Below are positions 33,256-41,379 of a DNA stretch of 64,000 nt, in pieces. The notes beneath the pieces were generated by a model. It saw nothing but the letters and a program-made list of their open reading frames with translations, was not told the origin of the DNA and did not search any database. Numbering within the stretch: position 1 is the stretch's first letter; each line of letters starts with the position of its first letter. This stretch comes from Aeromicrobium sp. Root344 (GTDB taxonomy: Bacteria > Actinomycetota > Actinomycetes > Propionibacteriales > Nocardioidaceae), in NCBI RefSeq assembly GCF_001425755.1, contig NZ_LMDH01000001.1, positions 1,892,335 to 1,956,334 of the forward strand, read 5' to 3'. The position numbers and the translations under genes are program-made.

Positions 33256-34745
33256 GTACCCAGGCAACAGTGGCTGGTGTCCAGGTCGACCTTCGGCACT
33301 GGATCGGCGGCGAACGTGTGGCGTCCGCCGAGACGTTCGAGGATGTCTCTCCGATCGATGAGACCGTCCTTGCGCACGTGCACAGCGGTGGACCCGGCGA
33401 GATCGATCGCGCGGTGACTGCCGCTCGATCGGCGTTCGCCGCCTGGGCCTCGATGCCGATCGGTGAGCGGGCAGCGATCCTGCATCGCGTTGCCGACGGC
33501 ATCGACGCCCGCGCCGAGGACCTCGCGCAGGTCGAGACCGCTGACAACGGCGCCCTCCTGAGGTCGCACCGGCGAGGCGTCATGCCGCGGGTGGCCATGA
33601 ACTTCCGGCACTTCGCCGACCATCTCCAGACGCTCGGCCGTCCGGACGGCAGCATCCGCGGACACCGGCAGCGCGTCACGTACGATCCGGCCGGAGTCGT
33701 CGCGATCATCACACCGTGGAACGCTCCGCTGATGCTCGCCACTTGGCGCATCGGCCCCGCCCTTGCCGCGGGCAACACGGTGGTGCTGAAGCCCCCGGAG
33801 TGGGCGCCGCTCACGGCATCCCTCTTCGCGGACATTGCTCATGAAGCGGGGCTGCCGGCTGGCGTGCTCAACGTCGTGCAGGGGACAGGCGTCGAGGCGG
33901 GCGCGCCTCTGACTGCGCACCCGGACATCAACCGGCTGGCGTTCACCGGCTCGGTGCCCACCGCTGGCGTCATCTCGCGAGCTGCGGCAGCCAACATCGT
34001 CCCGTTGTCGTACGAGCTGGGTGGCAAGTCGCCTCTGGTGGTGTTCGCCGACGCAGACTTCGACCTTGCCGTCGGTCTGGCTGTCGAGCAGTTCGACAAC
34101 TCCGGGCAGGTGTGTCTGGGTGCGTTCCGGATCCTCGTGGAGGAAACCATCGCGTACTCCTTTGTCGAGGAGGTGACGCGCCGTACCCGCGACATCGTCC
34201 AGGGTGATCCTCGCGACGAGAAGACTGACATGAGCTGTCTCATCACGCGATCGCACTTCGAGAAGGTTGACGGTTTCGTCAGTCGAGCCCTGGAGGCCGG
34301 CGCAAAGGCGTTGGTCGGCGGTGGACCCAATGCAGAGCTCGGTGGTCTGTACTACCAGCCGACGGTGCTGGTCGATGCCGAACCGGGCAGCGAGATCCTG
34401 ACCGAAGAAGTGTTCGGGCCGGTCCTGACGATCCAGACGTTCCGCACCGAGGAGCAGGCCATCAGCATGGCCAACGACACCCGTTTCGGCCTGGCCGCGA
34501 CACTCGTGACCGGGGATCCCGTCAGGGCTGAACGAGTCAGTTCCGCCCTCGTCGCCGGCACCGTGTGGGTCAACTGCTTCTTCGTACGCGATCTCGGTGC
34601 GCCGTTCGGCGGCTCAGGACGGTCCGGGATCGGCCGAGAAGGCGGCGACTGGTCGTTCGAGTTCTATTCCGACATCAAGAACACCGTGTTCTCACCCGAG
34701 GGCTGGCGCACGGACACATCGACCACGGGAGAACATCATGGGTGA
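33252..34745 (+). CDS. hpaE: Aldehyde dehydrogenase, 5-carboxymethyl-2-hydroxymuconate semialdehyde type
   Basis: A 497 aa aldehyde dehydrogenase. Visible are TPWNAPLMLATW, the catalytic Glu in YELGGKSP and the nucleophile in NSGQVCLGAFR. The gene starts within the decarboxylase-family gene stop (ATGA) and overlaps the extradiol dioxygenase gene by 8 bp. Its place directly before an HpaD-like dioxygenase and an HpaG-like hydrolase, together with the N-terminal HWIGGE motif, makes HpaE (oxidation of the ring-cleavage semialdehyde) the best assignment. A longer reading frame exists upstream but runs through the preceding gene. Gene symbol is by context and could be wrong. Confidence 0.85.
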   Translation: MSTQATVAGVQVDLRHWIGGERVASAETFEDVSPIDETVLAHVHSGGPGEIDRAVTAARSAFAAWASMPIGERAAILHRVADGIDARAEDLAQVETADNGALLRSHRRGVMPRVAMNFRHFADHLQTLGRPDGSIRGHRQRVTYDPAGVVAIITPWNAPLMLATWRIGPALAAGNTVVLKPPEWAPLTASLFADIAHEAGLPAGVLNVVQGTGVEAGAPLTAHPDINRLAFTGSVPTAGVISRAAAANIVPLSYELGGKSPLVVFADADFDLAVGLAVEQFDNSGQVCLGAFRILVEETIAYSFVEEVTRRTRDIVQGDPRDEKTDMSCLITRSHFEKVDGFVSRALEAGAKALVGGGPNAELGGLYYQPTVLVDAEPGSEILTEEVFGPVLTIQTFRTEEQAISMANDTRFGLAATLVTGDPVRAERVSSALVAGTVWVNCFFVRDLGAPFGGSGRSGIGREGGDWSFEFYSDIKNTVFSPEGWRTDTSTTGEHHG

Positions 34746-35688
34746 CATCGTCGGCGCCGGTCTGCTGGCGCACGTACCGACCATCGTCCTGCCTGGGGCA
34801 ACACGACGCGAGCTCAACCACGGGCAGGACTCGACGCTCGTCTCGGGGCTCGAGGAGCTTCGTGCCGAGGTCTTCGACGTGCTCGACTACGACACTGTCG
34901 TGGTCCTCGACTCGCACTGGGCGACGACAGTCGAGTTCGTCGTCACAGCGCAGAACAGGCGGGCCGGACTCTTCACGTCCGAGGAGCTGCCGCGCGGCAT
35001 GTGCCGGCGGCCGTACGACTTCGCAGGCGATCCAGAGCTCGCCCATGCGATCGCGGCTAGGGGTGCTGAGCACGGCACGTGGATCACGGCGATCGACGAC
35101 GACCACCTGCCGATCTTCTACGCGACGACGAATCTCTGGGAGTTCCTGGGACAGGGGCTGCCCGACAAGCGATGGGTCTCGATCGGGGTCTGCCAGACCG
35201 CGGACACCGAGGACAATCTCCGACTGGGCCGAGCCTTGGGCGACGCGATTCGTGCGTCAGACCGACGTGTGCTCCTGATCGCTTCCGGAGCGATGTCGCA
35301 CACGTTCTGGCCGCTGCGCGAGCTCCGCCAGCACGAGTCCGCCGGCGTCGACCACATCTTCACCCCAGAAGCCGCAGAAGCCGACCGCGTACGACTGGAG
35401 TGGCTCGCGGCAGGTGACCACCGGCAGGTGCTCGACACGATGCCGGAGTTCTACCGCTTCCGGCCCGAGGCGCGCTTCGGGCACTACCTGATGATGCTCG
35501 GCGCCCTCGGCGAAGGTGACTGCACTGCGCCTTCTCGCATGTATGGCGAGTACGAGAACTCGATCGGCACGGGCCAGGTCCACCTGTGGTTCGACCGGCC
35601 TGCCGCGGGATTTCCGGCCCCTCGCCGCACTGACCTGACCGAGGCCGATGCCCGCTACTTCCCACTGACTGCAGGAGATCCCGCATGA
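34738..35688 (+). CDS. hpaD: Class III (LigB-type) extradiol dioxygenase, homoprotocatechuate 2,3-dioxygenase-like
   Basis: A 316 aa ring-cleaving dioxygenase. It shares with enterobacterial HpaD the N-terminal AHVPTI, VVLDSHW, TSEELP, YDFAGDPELA, ASGAMSHTFW and the C-terminal GTGQVHL segments. His residues in AHVP and DSHW and the glutamate further on are the probable Fe(II) ligands and base. ATG 34738 overlaps the previous gene by 8 bp. It should open the ring of 3,4-dihydroxyphenylacetate (homoprotocatechuate) or a close analogue, such as a methoxylated or N-substituted catechol, to a yellow semialdehyde. Catechol specificity is inferred, not shown. Confidence 0.88.
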   Translation: MGDIVGAGLLAHVPTIVLPGATRRELNHGQDSTLVSGLEELRAEVFDVLDYDTVVVLDSHWATTVEFVVTAQNRRAGLFTSEELPRGMCRRPYDFAGDPELAHAIAARGAEHGTWITAIDDDHLPIFYATTNLWEFLGQGLPDKRWVSIGVCQTADTEDNLRLGRALGDAIRASDRRVLLIASGAMSHTFWPLRELRQHESAGVDHIFTPEAAEADRVRLEWLAAGDHRQVLDTMPEFYRFRPEARFGHYLMMLGALGEGDCTAPSRMYGEYENSIGTGQVHLWFDRPAAGFPAPRRTDLTEADARYFPLTAGDPA

Positions 35689-36530
35689 CCGAGTTCAGAA
35701 GAATCCTTCTCGACGGCAACGTCGTCCAGACCGTACGAGCGGGGGAGGAGCTTCGAGCTCCCGATGGTCGAACCGTCGCCATCGAGGAGGCAACCCACCT
35801 GCCCCCCGTCGTGCCTTCCAAGATCGTCGCTGTCCATCTCAACTACGAGAGCAGGGTCGCCGAGTTTGGGATCGGGCTGCCGGACGCACCGACCTACTTC
35901 CACAAGCCGACCTCGGCGCTCAACGCCCATGACGGTGCCGTCGTGCGTCCCGAGCGATGCAAGTGGTTGAACTTCGAGGGCGAGATCGCCATCGTCATCG
36001 GCAAGACGGCGCGCAACGTGAGCCCGGACGAGGCGGGGGACCACATCGCGGGCTACACGATCGCCAACGACTACGGGTTGCACGACTTCCGGGACACCGA
36101 CGCTGGATCGATGCTGCGCGTCAAGGGCTCCGACACCCTGTGCCCGCTTGGCCCCGGCCTCATCGATGACTGGGACTTCCACGACAAGCGCATTCGGACG
36201 TTGGTCAACGGGGAGGTCAAGCAGGACGGCAACACGTCCGAGATGAAGTGGGACATGAACTACCTGGTGGCCGACATCGCGCGGACCATCACGCTGTTCC
36301 CAGGCGACGTGCTCCTCTCGGGGACGCCGGCAACGTCGCGAACGGTGTACCCGGGGGACATCGTCGAGGTCGAGGTCGAAGGGCTGGGCACCTTGCGGAA
36401 CCACATCGTCTCCGGTCCTGTTCCGGTCCGTGAGGACTGCGGGGCCCAGCCAACCGAAAGTGAAGAAGTGCTTTCGACTGCACTGGGCGGCGATTGGGAG
36501 CACCGCGGCCAACGTGCGCCGCAGCGCTGA
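35685..36530 (+). CDS. hpaG: Fumarylacetoacetate hydrolase-family protein, HpaG-like
   Basis: A 281 aa FAH-fold enzyme; in the homoprotocatechuate pathway such proteins decarboxylate and isomerise the oxidised ring-cleavage product. Metal-ligand motifs are NFEGEIAIVIG (Glu-x-Glu) and TIANDYGLHDFR with the Asp; GSDTLCPLGP and LSGTP complete the active site. It starts at ATG 35685 overlapping the dioxygenase stop (ATGA). HpaG of enteric bacteria is a fusion of two FAH units, whereas this is a single unit. The stop is 27 bp before the reductase gene, so the operon probably continues. Confidence 0.88.
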   Translation: MTEFRRILLDGNVVQTVRAGEELRAPDGRTVAIEEATHLPPVVPSKIVAVHLNYESRVAEFGIGLPDAPTYFHKPTSALNAHDGAVVRPERCKWLNFEGEIAIVIGKTARNVSPDEAGDHIAGYTIANDYGLHDFRDTDAGSMLRVKGSDTLCPLGPGLIDDWDFHDKRIRTLVNGEVKQDGNTSEMKWDMNYLVADIARTITLFPGDVLLSGTPATSRTVYPGDIVEVEVEGLGTLRNHIVSGPVPVREDCGAQPTESEEVLSTALGGDWEHRGQRAPQR

Positions 36531-36557
36531 GAAGCGACAGGTCTTGGAGGCCCGCAG

Positions 36558-37535
36558 ATGACGACTGACACGATGACCGTGGTCCGAGAAGTGGAGCTTG
36601 AGCTCGAGGTCGAACAGGCTCATGCAGCAGCCGATGGCGTGCTCGCATTGACGCTCGTCGATCCGTCGGGATCCGCGCTGCCGCGTTGGACGCCGGGCGC
36701 CCACGTCGACCTGATGCTCGAGTCCGGGCTCACGCGCCAGTACTCGCTCTGCGGTGACCCCAGGGACTCCCATCGATGGCGAGTAGCGGTGCTCCGTTCC
36801 GACGATGGCAGAGGTGGATCCCGATCGATCCACGAGAGCCTGAAATCGGGCTCGCGCCTCAAGGTCCGCGGACCGCGCAACCATTTCCCGCTCGTGCGTG
36901 CATCGTCATACCGGTTCATCGCGGGGGGTATTGGTATCACGCCATTGCTGCCGATGATCAGGGAGGTGCAAGCGGCCGGAGACGAGTGGTCGCTGACCTA
37001 CTGCGGACGCAGCATCGCCTCCATGGCGTTCGTCGACGAGCTCCTCGAATTCGGCGACAAGGTACGCATCGCGCCCAGCGACCAAGTGGGACGGATCGAC
37101 CTTGCCGAAGCCGTCGGGGACGACGACGGCTCGTTGATCTACTGCTGCGGTCCAGAAGGGTTGCTGGAGGCCGTCGAATCAGTGGTCAGCACTCGTCCGG
37201 ATCGCTCGAGCTCGTTGAAGGTCGAACGGTTCGCGGCCAAGGCCGCGGTCGACGACGACGGTCCAGAGGATGCGTTCGAGGTCGTCCTGCAGCGATCTGG
37301 AAAGAAGCTCACGGTCGAGCCCGGCCAGTCCGTGTTCGACGTGGTGCAGGAGGCCGGCGTGAGCGTGCTCGGGTCTTGCTTCGAGGGCGTCTGCGGTACG
37401 TGCGAGACCGGCGTGATCAGCGGCGACGTGGACCATCGCGACTCGATCCTGTCCGACGAGGAGCGGGAGTCGAACGAGTACATGTTGATCTGCGTCTCCC
37501 GCTGCACCTCCGGCCGGCTCACCCTCGACCTCTGA
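36558..37535 (+). CDS. Phthalate-dioxygenase-reductase-type (VanB-like) flavin/2Fe-2S reductase
   Basis: A 325 aa electron-transfer protein: FMN domain with RQYSLCGDP, NAD domain with GGIGITPLLPM, and a C-terminal plant-type ferredoxin domain with the cluster cysteines in CFEGVCGTC and ICVSRC. It supplies electrons from NADH to an oxygenase. The obvious partner is the adjacent Rieske protein, but that protein lacks key metal ligands (see there), so a P450 (27626 or 40107) may be the real client. All reductase motifs look intact. Confidence 0.9.
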   Translation: MTTDTMTVVREVELELEVEQAHAAADGVLALTLVDPSGSALPRWTPGAHVDLMLESGLTRQYSLCGDPRDSHRWRVAVLRSDDGRGGSRSIHESLKSGSRLKVRGPRNHFPLVRASSYRFIAGGIGITPLLPMIREVQAAGDEWSLTYCGRSIASMAFVDELLEFGDKVRIAPSDQVGRIDLAEAVGDDDGSLIYCCGPEGLLEAVESVVSTRPDRSSSLKVERFAAKAAVDDDGPEDAFEVVLQRSGKKLTVEPGQSVFDVVQEAGVSVLGSCFEGVCGTCETGVISGDVDHRDSILSDEERESNEYMLICVSRCTSGRLTLDL

Positions 37536-37553
37536 CAGACGGGACTCTTCACC

Positions 37554-38666
37554 ATGATTCGCTCAGCAGAACGTGCGCGGCGTGACCGCCTCGACCAATT
37601 TCCACTCAACTGTTGGTATGTCGCTGCAGCAGCGGAGGCAGTGACCCGGACTCCCATCCGCCGCCGGATAGCTGACATGCCGATCGTGCTCTACAGGGCC
37701 GAGAGCGGAGTTGCTGTCGCGTTGATCGACAAGTGCGCACATCGCGGATACCCGCTGAGTCGCGGACATGTCGACGGCGACAACATCGTCGATGGTTACC
37801 ACGGGTTCACGTACGGTCCTGATGGTCGCTGCATCCGCGTCCCGTCACAGTCGCACGTGCCATTCGGCGCCGAAGTCCGCGCCTTTCCGGTCGTCGAGCT
37901 CAACGGTTTCGTGTGGCTGTGGCCGGGATCTGCCAACGCGTCGGACGGACGTACTCCACCGGAGCTCCCGTGGCTGGAGGATCCGAGCTGGAGAACCGTC
38001 GCGGGCGAGGATGAGGTCGAGGCGAACTTTCTTCTGCTGCACGAGAACTTCGCCGACATCACGCATGTGCCCGTTGTAGCCCCCGACATTGCGCCCGCCG
38101 TCCTGCTCGACTCACCGCCGCCTCTCGAGGTCAAGCTCAACGAAACGACCGTGACGCACGTCAGGTCCTTCCCACGGTCACCGCTGGCCCCGTGGCACGC
38201 CGGCCTCCTGGGCGTGTCGCCCGAGGAGCAGCACGTTCAGACCGAGGAAGGCTCGTTCGTCGGACCAGGTCTCTGGATCGACAGCTTCGACGTCCGCGTC
38301 GCTGACTCGGAATCTGTCCCGGCCGGGCTCTATCACCTACGTTTCGTCCAGGCGGTCACTCCTCGCGCCGTGGGAAGCACCGGATTGATCTGGCGGCTGA
38401 GTCGCAATTTCGCGGTCAACGACACGCGGGTGAGCCAACAGCTCGAGGCGACATTCCGGAGCTATTACACCCGCGTCAAGGACGTCCTGGAGATCCTGCA
38501 GTCCAGCAACGACCGCGACCCCCTCGAGCGTGAGGTTCATGTCAGTGCTGACGCGGCCGCCCTCGAGGTGCGTCGGATCATCCGCGCGATGCTGATCGAG
38601 CAGGGCGAGACACCTCTGGGGTCGATCGCGACGAGGACTCGCGCACGTGTGAGTCGCGATGACTAA
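37554..38666 (+). CDS. Rieske oxygenase alpha-subunit-like protein with missing metal ligands
   Basis: A 370 aa VanA-like protein with an N-terminal Rieske domain and a C-terminal oxygenase domain. The Rieske motif normally reads C-x-H ... C-x2-H. Here Cys61 and His63 (DKCAHRG) and His83 (DGYHGF) are present but the second Cys is Asp80 (codon GAT at 37791). The mononuclear iron motif normally reads D-x2-H-x4-H. Here Asp168 and His171 (FADITH) are present but the second His is Ala176 (codon GCC at 38079). A C-terminal VKDVLEIL could supply the third ligand, Asp. The frame is open and shows no decay. It might be a non-catalytic subunit, use different ligands (Cys93 is nearby), or be a new subfamily. 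It ends inside the region upstream of the ligase gene. Confidence 0.85.
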   Translation: MIRSAERARRDRLDQFPLNCWYVAAAAEAVTRTPIRRRIADMPIVLYRAESGVAVALIDKCAHRGYPLSRGHVDGDNIVDGYHGFTYGPDGRCIRVPSQSHVPFGAEVRAFPVVELNGFVWLWPGSANASDGRTPPELPWLEDPSWRTVAGEDEVEANFLLLHENFADITHVPVVAPDIAPAVLLDSPPPLEVKLNETTVTHVRSFPRSPLAPWHAGLLGVSPEEQHVQTEEGSFVGPGLWIDSFDVRVADSESVPAGLYHLRFVQAVTPRAVGSTGLIWRLSRNFAVNDTRVSQQLEATFRSYYTRVKDVLEILQSSNDRDPLEREVHVSADAAALEVRRIIRAMLIEQGETPLGSIATRTRARVSRDD

Positions 38667-38671
38667 CCGAG

Positions 38672-38705
38672 AAACTTTACAAATGGCAAGTTTGTCGCGT
38701 ACCGT
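38672..38705 (+). promoter_or_regulatory. Promoter/operator of the glutamine-synthetase-like gene
   Basis: Inverted repeat AAACTT (38672-38677) and AAGTTT (38688-38693). Read as one 20 bp element (38673-38692, AACTTTACAAATGGCAAGTT) it is a palindrome related to the elements at 20919 and 26032, best seen on the minus strand, where it reads AACTTGCCATTTG. A possible promoter is TTTACA (38676-38681), 18 bp, TACCGT (38700-38705). Here the element overlaps the -35 rather than filling the spacer. AGGAG at 38721-38725 precedes the GTG start. Confidence 0.5.
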
Positions 38706-38733
38706 TCATTCACACCCACGTCAGGAGCAGCCC

Positions 38734-40083
38734 GTGCAGCACGACCTGGAGGGTCTCGCCGCAGCAGAGCAGCGACTTCGAGATCAAGACATCGACGTGG
38801 TTCGACTCGGCTACTCCGACTTCATCGGCTCGGAGCGCGGCCGGGATGTGCTGACCAGCCGTCTGGCGCGAACCGCCGCGGGCGGGGTGGCGTTCTGCCG
38901 CTCGGTGTACGGTACGACCCCCCGCGGGGACGTGGTCGATTTCGAGGGCGGACTGGCCGACGGGCTGCCTGACGTCGTTGCTCGACCGGACTTGGCGACC
39001 CTGATCGCCATGCCTTGGGAGCCCGGCGTCGCACACTGCATCGTCGACGTCTTCAATCCGGACGGGACGCCATCACAGGAGAGCCCTCGCAACGTCCTGC
39101 GGCGCGTGGTGGAGAAGTTCGCCGAGCTTGACTTGTCACCCGTTCTCGGACCAGAGCTCGAGTTCTTCGTGCTGGATGCTGATCCGTCCACGCCGACCGG
39201 ATGGTCACGATACGGCGAAGCCACCGGAAACGTATATGTCTCCGGGCGCAAGGGCGATCCCGACAACTTTCTCCTGGACACACTCAGGCAGCTCGATGGC
39301 TATGGTCTCGAGGTGGTGGCCGGCAACCACGAGTTCTCGAGTGGACAGTTCGAGATCAACCTCTGGCACTCGACCGCGCTGGACGCAGCGGATCGGGCGT
39401 TCCGGTTCAAGGCGGCGATCAAGGAGCTGGCGCGCCGCGCCGGGAAGAGCGTCACCTTCATGGCCAAGCCGTTCAACGACGAGGGTGGCTCCGGATTCCA
39501 CCTGCACTTCTCGGCGCTCACCGATGACGGCGCCGCCGCGTTCGACGATCCCCTTGGCGCTCATGGCCTGTCCGACACGGGACGAAGCGCGATCGCCGGC
39601 GTCCTGCAGCACGCCCCAGCCATCGCGGCACTGTGCAACCCGACCATCAACTCTTACAAGCGATTCGGACCCGACACCCTTGCGCCATGGCTGATCGACT
39701 GGGGGCTGGACAACCGGAGCGCGATGGTCCGGATCCCGCCCGAGCGGGGGATGGCGTCCAGGCTCGAGCTCCGCCTCGGCGACGCGACAGCCAACCCCTA
39801 TCTTGCGATCGCGGCGACGCTGGCTGCCGCATATCTGGGGATCAAGTCGAAGGCGGAACTCGGGAGTCCTCTTGAGGGCTACGGCTACGACGAGACCAAG
39901 GCTCCGAGGCTTCCGTCATCGCTCGGTGCGTCCCTGGACGCACTGGAGGCGGACCAGGAACTGACGGAGATCTTGGGGCTCACGTTCGTGAACTCCTTCG
40001 TCGCCTACAAACGCAACGAGCTCGAAAGGTTCTCCCGCTGGGTGACCGACTGGGAATCGCGCGAGTACGCCTACCACCTCTGA
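38734..40083 (+). CDS. Glutamine synthetase-family gamma-glutamyl-amine ligase
   Basis: A 449 aa ATP-dependent ligase of the glutamine synthetase fold. Active-site blocks GPELEFF, NHEFSSGQFEIN, GSGFHLHFSA, NPTINSYKRF and the RxELR of SRLELRLGD are visible. Divergence from housekeeping GlnA suggests attachment of glutamate to an organic amine, as known for PuuA (putrescine), GMAS (methylamine) and the aniline enzyme AtdA1/TdnQ. I prefer GTG 38734, with AGGAG six bases upstream; ATG 38659 and ATG 38683 would put the operator element inside the gene. It is followed by a P450 and a class I amidotransferase-like protein. Candidate substrates are the aromatic amine or methylamine released by demethylation. 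Confidence 0.87.
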   Translation: MQHDLEGLAAAEQRLRDQDIDVVRLGYSDFIGSERGRDVLTSRLARTAAGGVAFCRSVYGTTPRGDVVDFEGGLADGLPDVVARPDLATLIAMPWEPGVAHCIVDVFNPDGTPSQESPRNVLRRVVEKFAELDLSPVLGPELEFFVLDADPSTPTGWSRYGEATGNVYVSGRKGDPDNFLLDTLRQLDGYGLEVVAGNHEFSSGQFEINLWHSTALDAADRAFRFKAAIKELARRAGKSVTFMAKPFNDEGGSGFHLHFSALTDDGAAAFDDPLGAHGLSDTGRSAIAGVLQHAPAIAALCNPTINSYKRFGPDTLAPWLIDWGLDNRSAMVRIPPERGMASRLELRLGDATANPYLAIAATLAAAYLGIKSKAELGSPLEGYGYDETKAPRLPSSLGASLDALEADQELTEILGLTFVNSFVAYKRNELERFSRWVTDWESREYAYHL

Positions 40084-40106
40084 ACACCTTCCGATGCGGA
40101 GCAAGC

Positions 40107-41375
40107 ATGACAACACAGCACACCCTCCCGGGAATCGATCTCACTGATCTCAGCTTGTTCGAGCGCAATGAGGCTTGGACCGCGTTCGAAACCCTCCGGG
40201 CCGAGGCGCCGGTGCACTGGAATGCTGAGGCGCTGCCCAACTCCGGGTTCTGGTCGGTGACGCGGCACGCCGACATCAAGGCGGTCGACAGCGATCCGGA
40301 GACCTTCACATCGACGAAGTACGTGAACCTCGAGGAGGTCGACGACGAGGACTACGTCGCCCTGCGTCGCTCCATGCTCGAGAGCGACGGCACGCGCCAC
40401 ATGGCGCTGCGCAAGTTGCTGCTGCGTGACTTCGGTGGTCGCATGCTCGGGCGCTACGAGGAATTTCTCCGGGACCTGACACGCCAAACCGTCGAAGAGG
40501 CGCTGGCCCAGGACGAGTTCGACTTCGTCGAGAAGATCAGCGCTGACTTCCCGATCCAGGTTCTCGCCCGTCTGCTCGAGGTGCCCGAGACCGACACGGA
40601 TCAGCTCATCGAATGGGGCAACCGGATCATCGGCAACACCGATCCCGACTATGCCGACGTTCTCCTCGGCAGCAGCGACAGCGAGACCTACAAGCATCTG
40701 CCGTTCAGGTCTCCGGCCTCGCTGGAGGTGTTCGAGTACGGCCGAAAGCTCGCGGCTGAACGGCGCGGGGGTGACGGCGACGACCTCGTCAGCAAGCTCG
40801 TCAACCGGGTGCCCGAAGACGGTGAGCCGCTGACCGCGACCGAGTTCGACAACTACTTTCTCCTTCTCGTCGTCGCCGGGAACGAGACGACCCGGCACGC
40901 CATCAGTCACGCGATGCTGGCCCTGATCAACAACCCTGAGCAACTGGCATACCTGCGCGACAACCCTGAGGCCATGGCTGTCGGGGTTGAGGAGCTGATC
41001 CGCTGGGCGTCACCGGTCTATCACTTCCGAAGGACTGCGACCCGCGATGTCGAGCTGGGCGGTGCACAGATCAAGAAGGGCGACAAGGTCGTCATGTGGT
41101 TCGCTTCCGGCAACCGCGACGAGACCGTGTTCGACGCCGCCGACCAGCTGGACGTCAGGCGCTACCCCAATGACCACGTCACGTTCGGCAAGGGCGGCCC
41201 GCACTTCTGCTTGGGCAGCAACCTCGCCCGCATGGAGATCCGCATCCTGTTCGAGACCCTCCTGCCGCGTATCGAGTCGATCAAGGTGAACGGCGACGTC
41301 ACCCGGGTGCGCAGCAACTTCGTGAACGGGATCAAGAAGTTTCCTGTCTCGGTAGTCTCGCGACCGGCACCTTGA
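40107..41375 (+). CDS. Cytochrome P450 (second)
   Basis: A 422 aa soluble P450. The I-helix is the classical AGNETTRH, ExxR is in EELIRWASPV and the heme loop is FGKGGPHFCLGSNLAR with Cys368. The pattern PVYHFRRTATRDVELGG and the length resemble the CYP125/CYP142-type group of actinomycetes, though a steroid role is not implied here. It begins 23 bp after the ligase gene and is followed 4 bp later by an amidotransferase gene, an apparent three-gene operon. Gene order ligase, P450, amidotransferase suggests oxidation of a gamma-glutamylated amine before the glutamate is removed. Confidence 0.92.
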   Translation: MTTQHTLPGIDLTDLSLFERNEAWTAFETLRAEAPVHWNAEALPNSGFWSVTRHADIKAVDSDPETFTSTKYVNLEEVDDEDYVALRRSMLESDGTRHMALRKLLLRDFGGRMLGRYEEFLRDLTRQTVEEALAQDEFDFVEKISADFPIQVLARLLEVPETDTDQLIEWGNRIIGNTDPDYADVLLGSSDSETYKHLPFRSPASLEVFEYGRKLAAERRGGDGDDLVSKLVNRVPEDGEPLTATEFDNYFLLLVVAGNETTRHAISHAMLALINNPEQLAYLRDNPEAMAVGVEELIRWASPVYHFRRTATRDVELGGAQIKKGDKVVMWFASGNRDETVFDAADQLDVRRYPNDHVTFGKGGPHFCLGSNLARMEIRILFETLLPRIESIKVNGDVTRVRSNFVNGIKKFPVSVVSRPAP

Positions 41376-41379
41376 TCTG

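Noticed and set aside
37791..38081. Frameshift or sequencing error as explanation of the missing Rieske ligands
   Set aside because: The frame is continuous before, between and after both positions, and flanking residues align well with the family, so only direct base substitutions would explain it. It is kept as a finding, not as a pseudogene.
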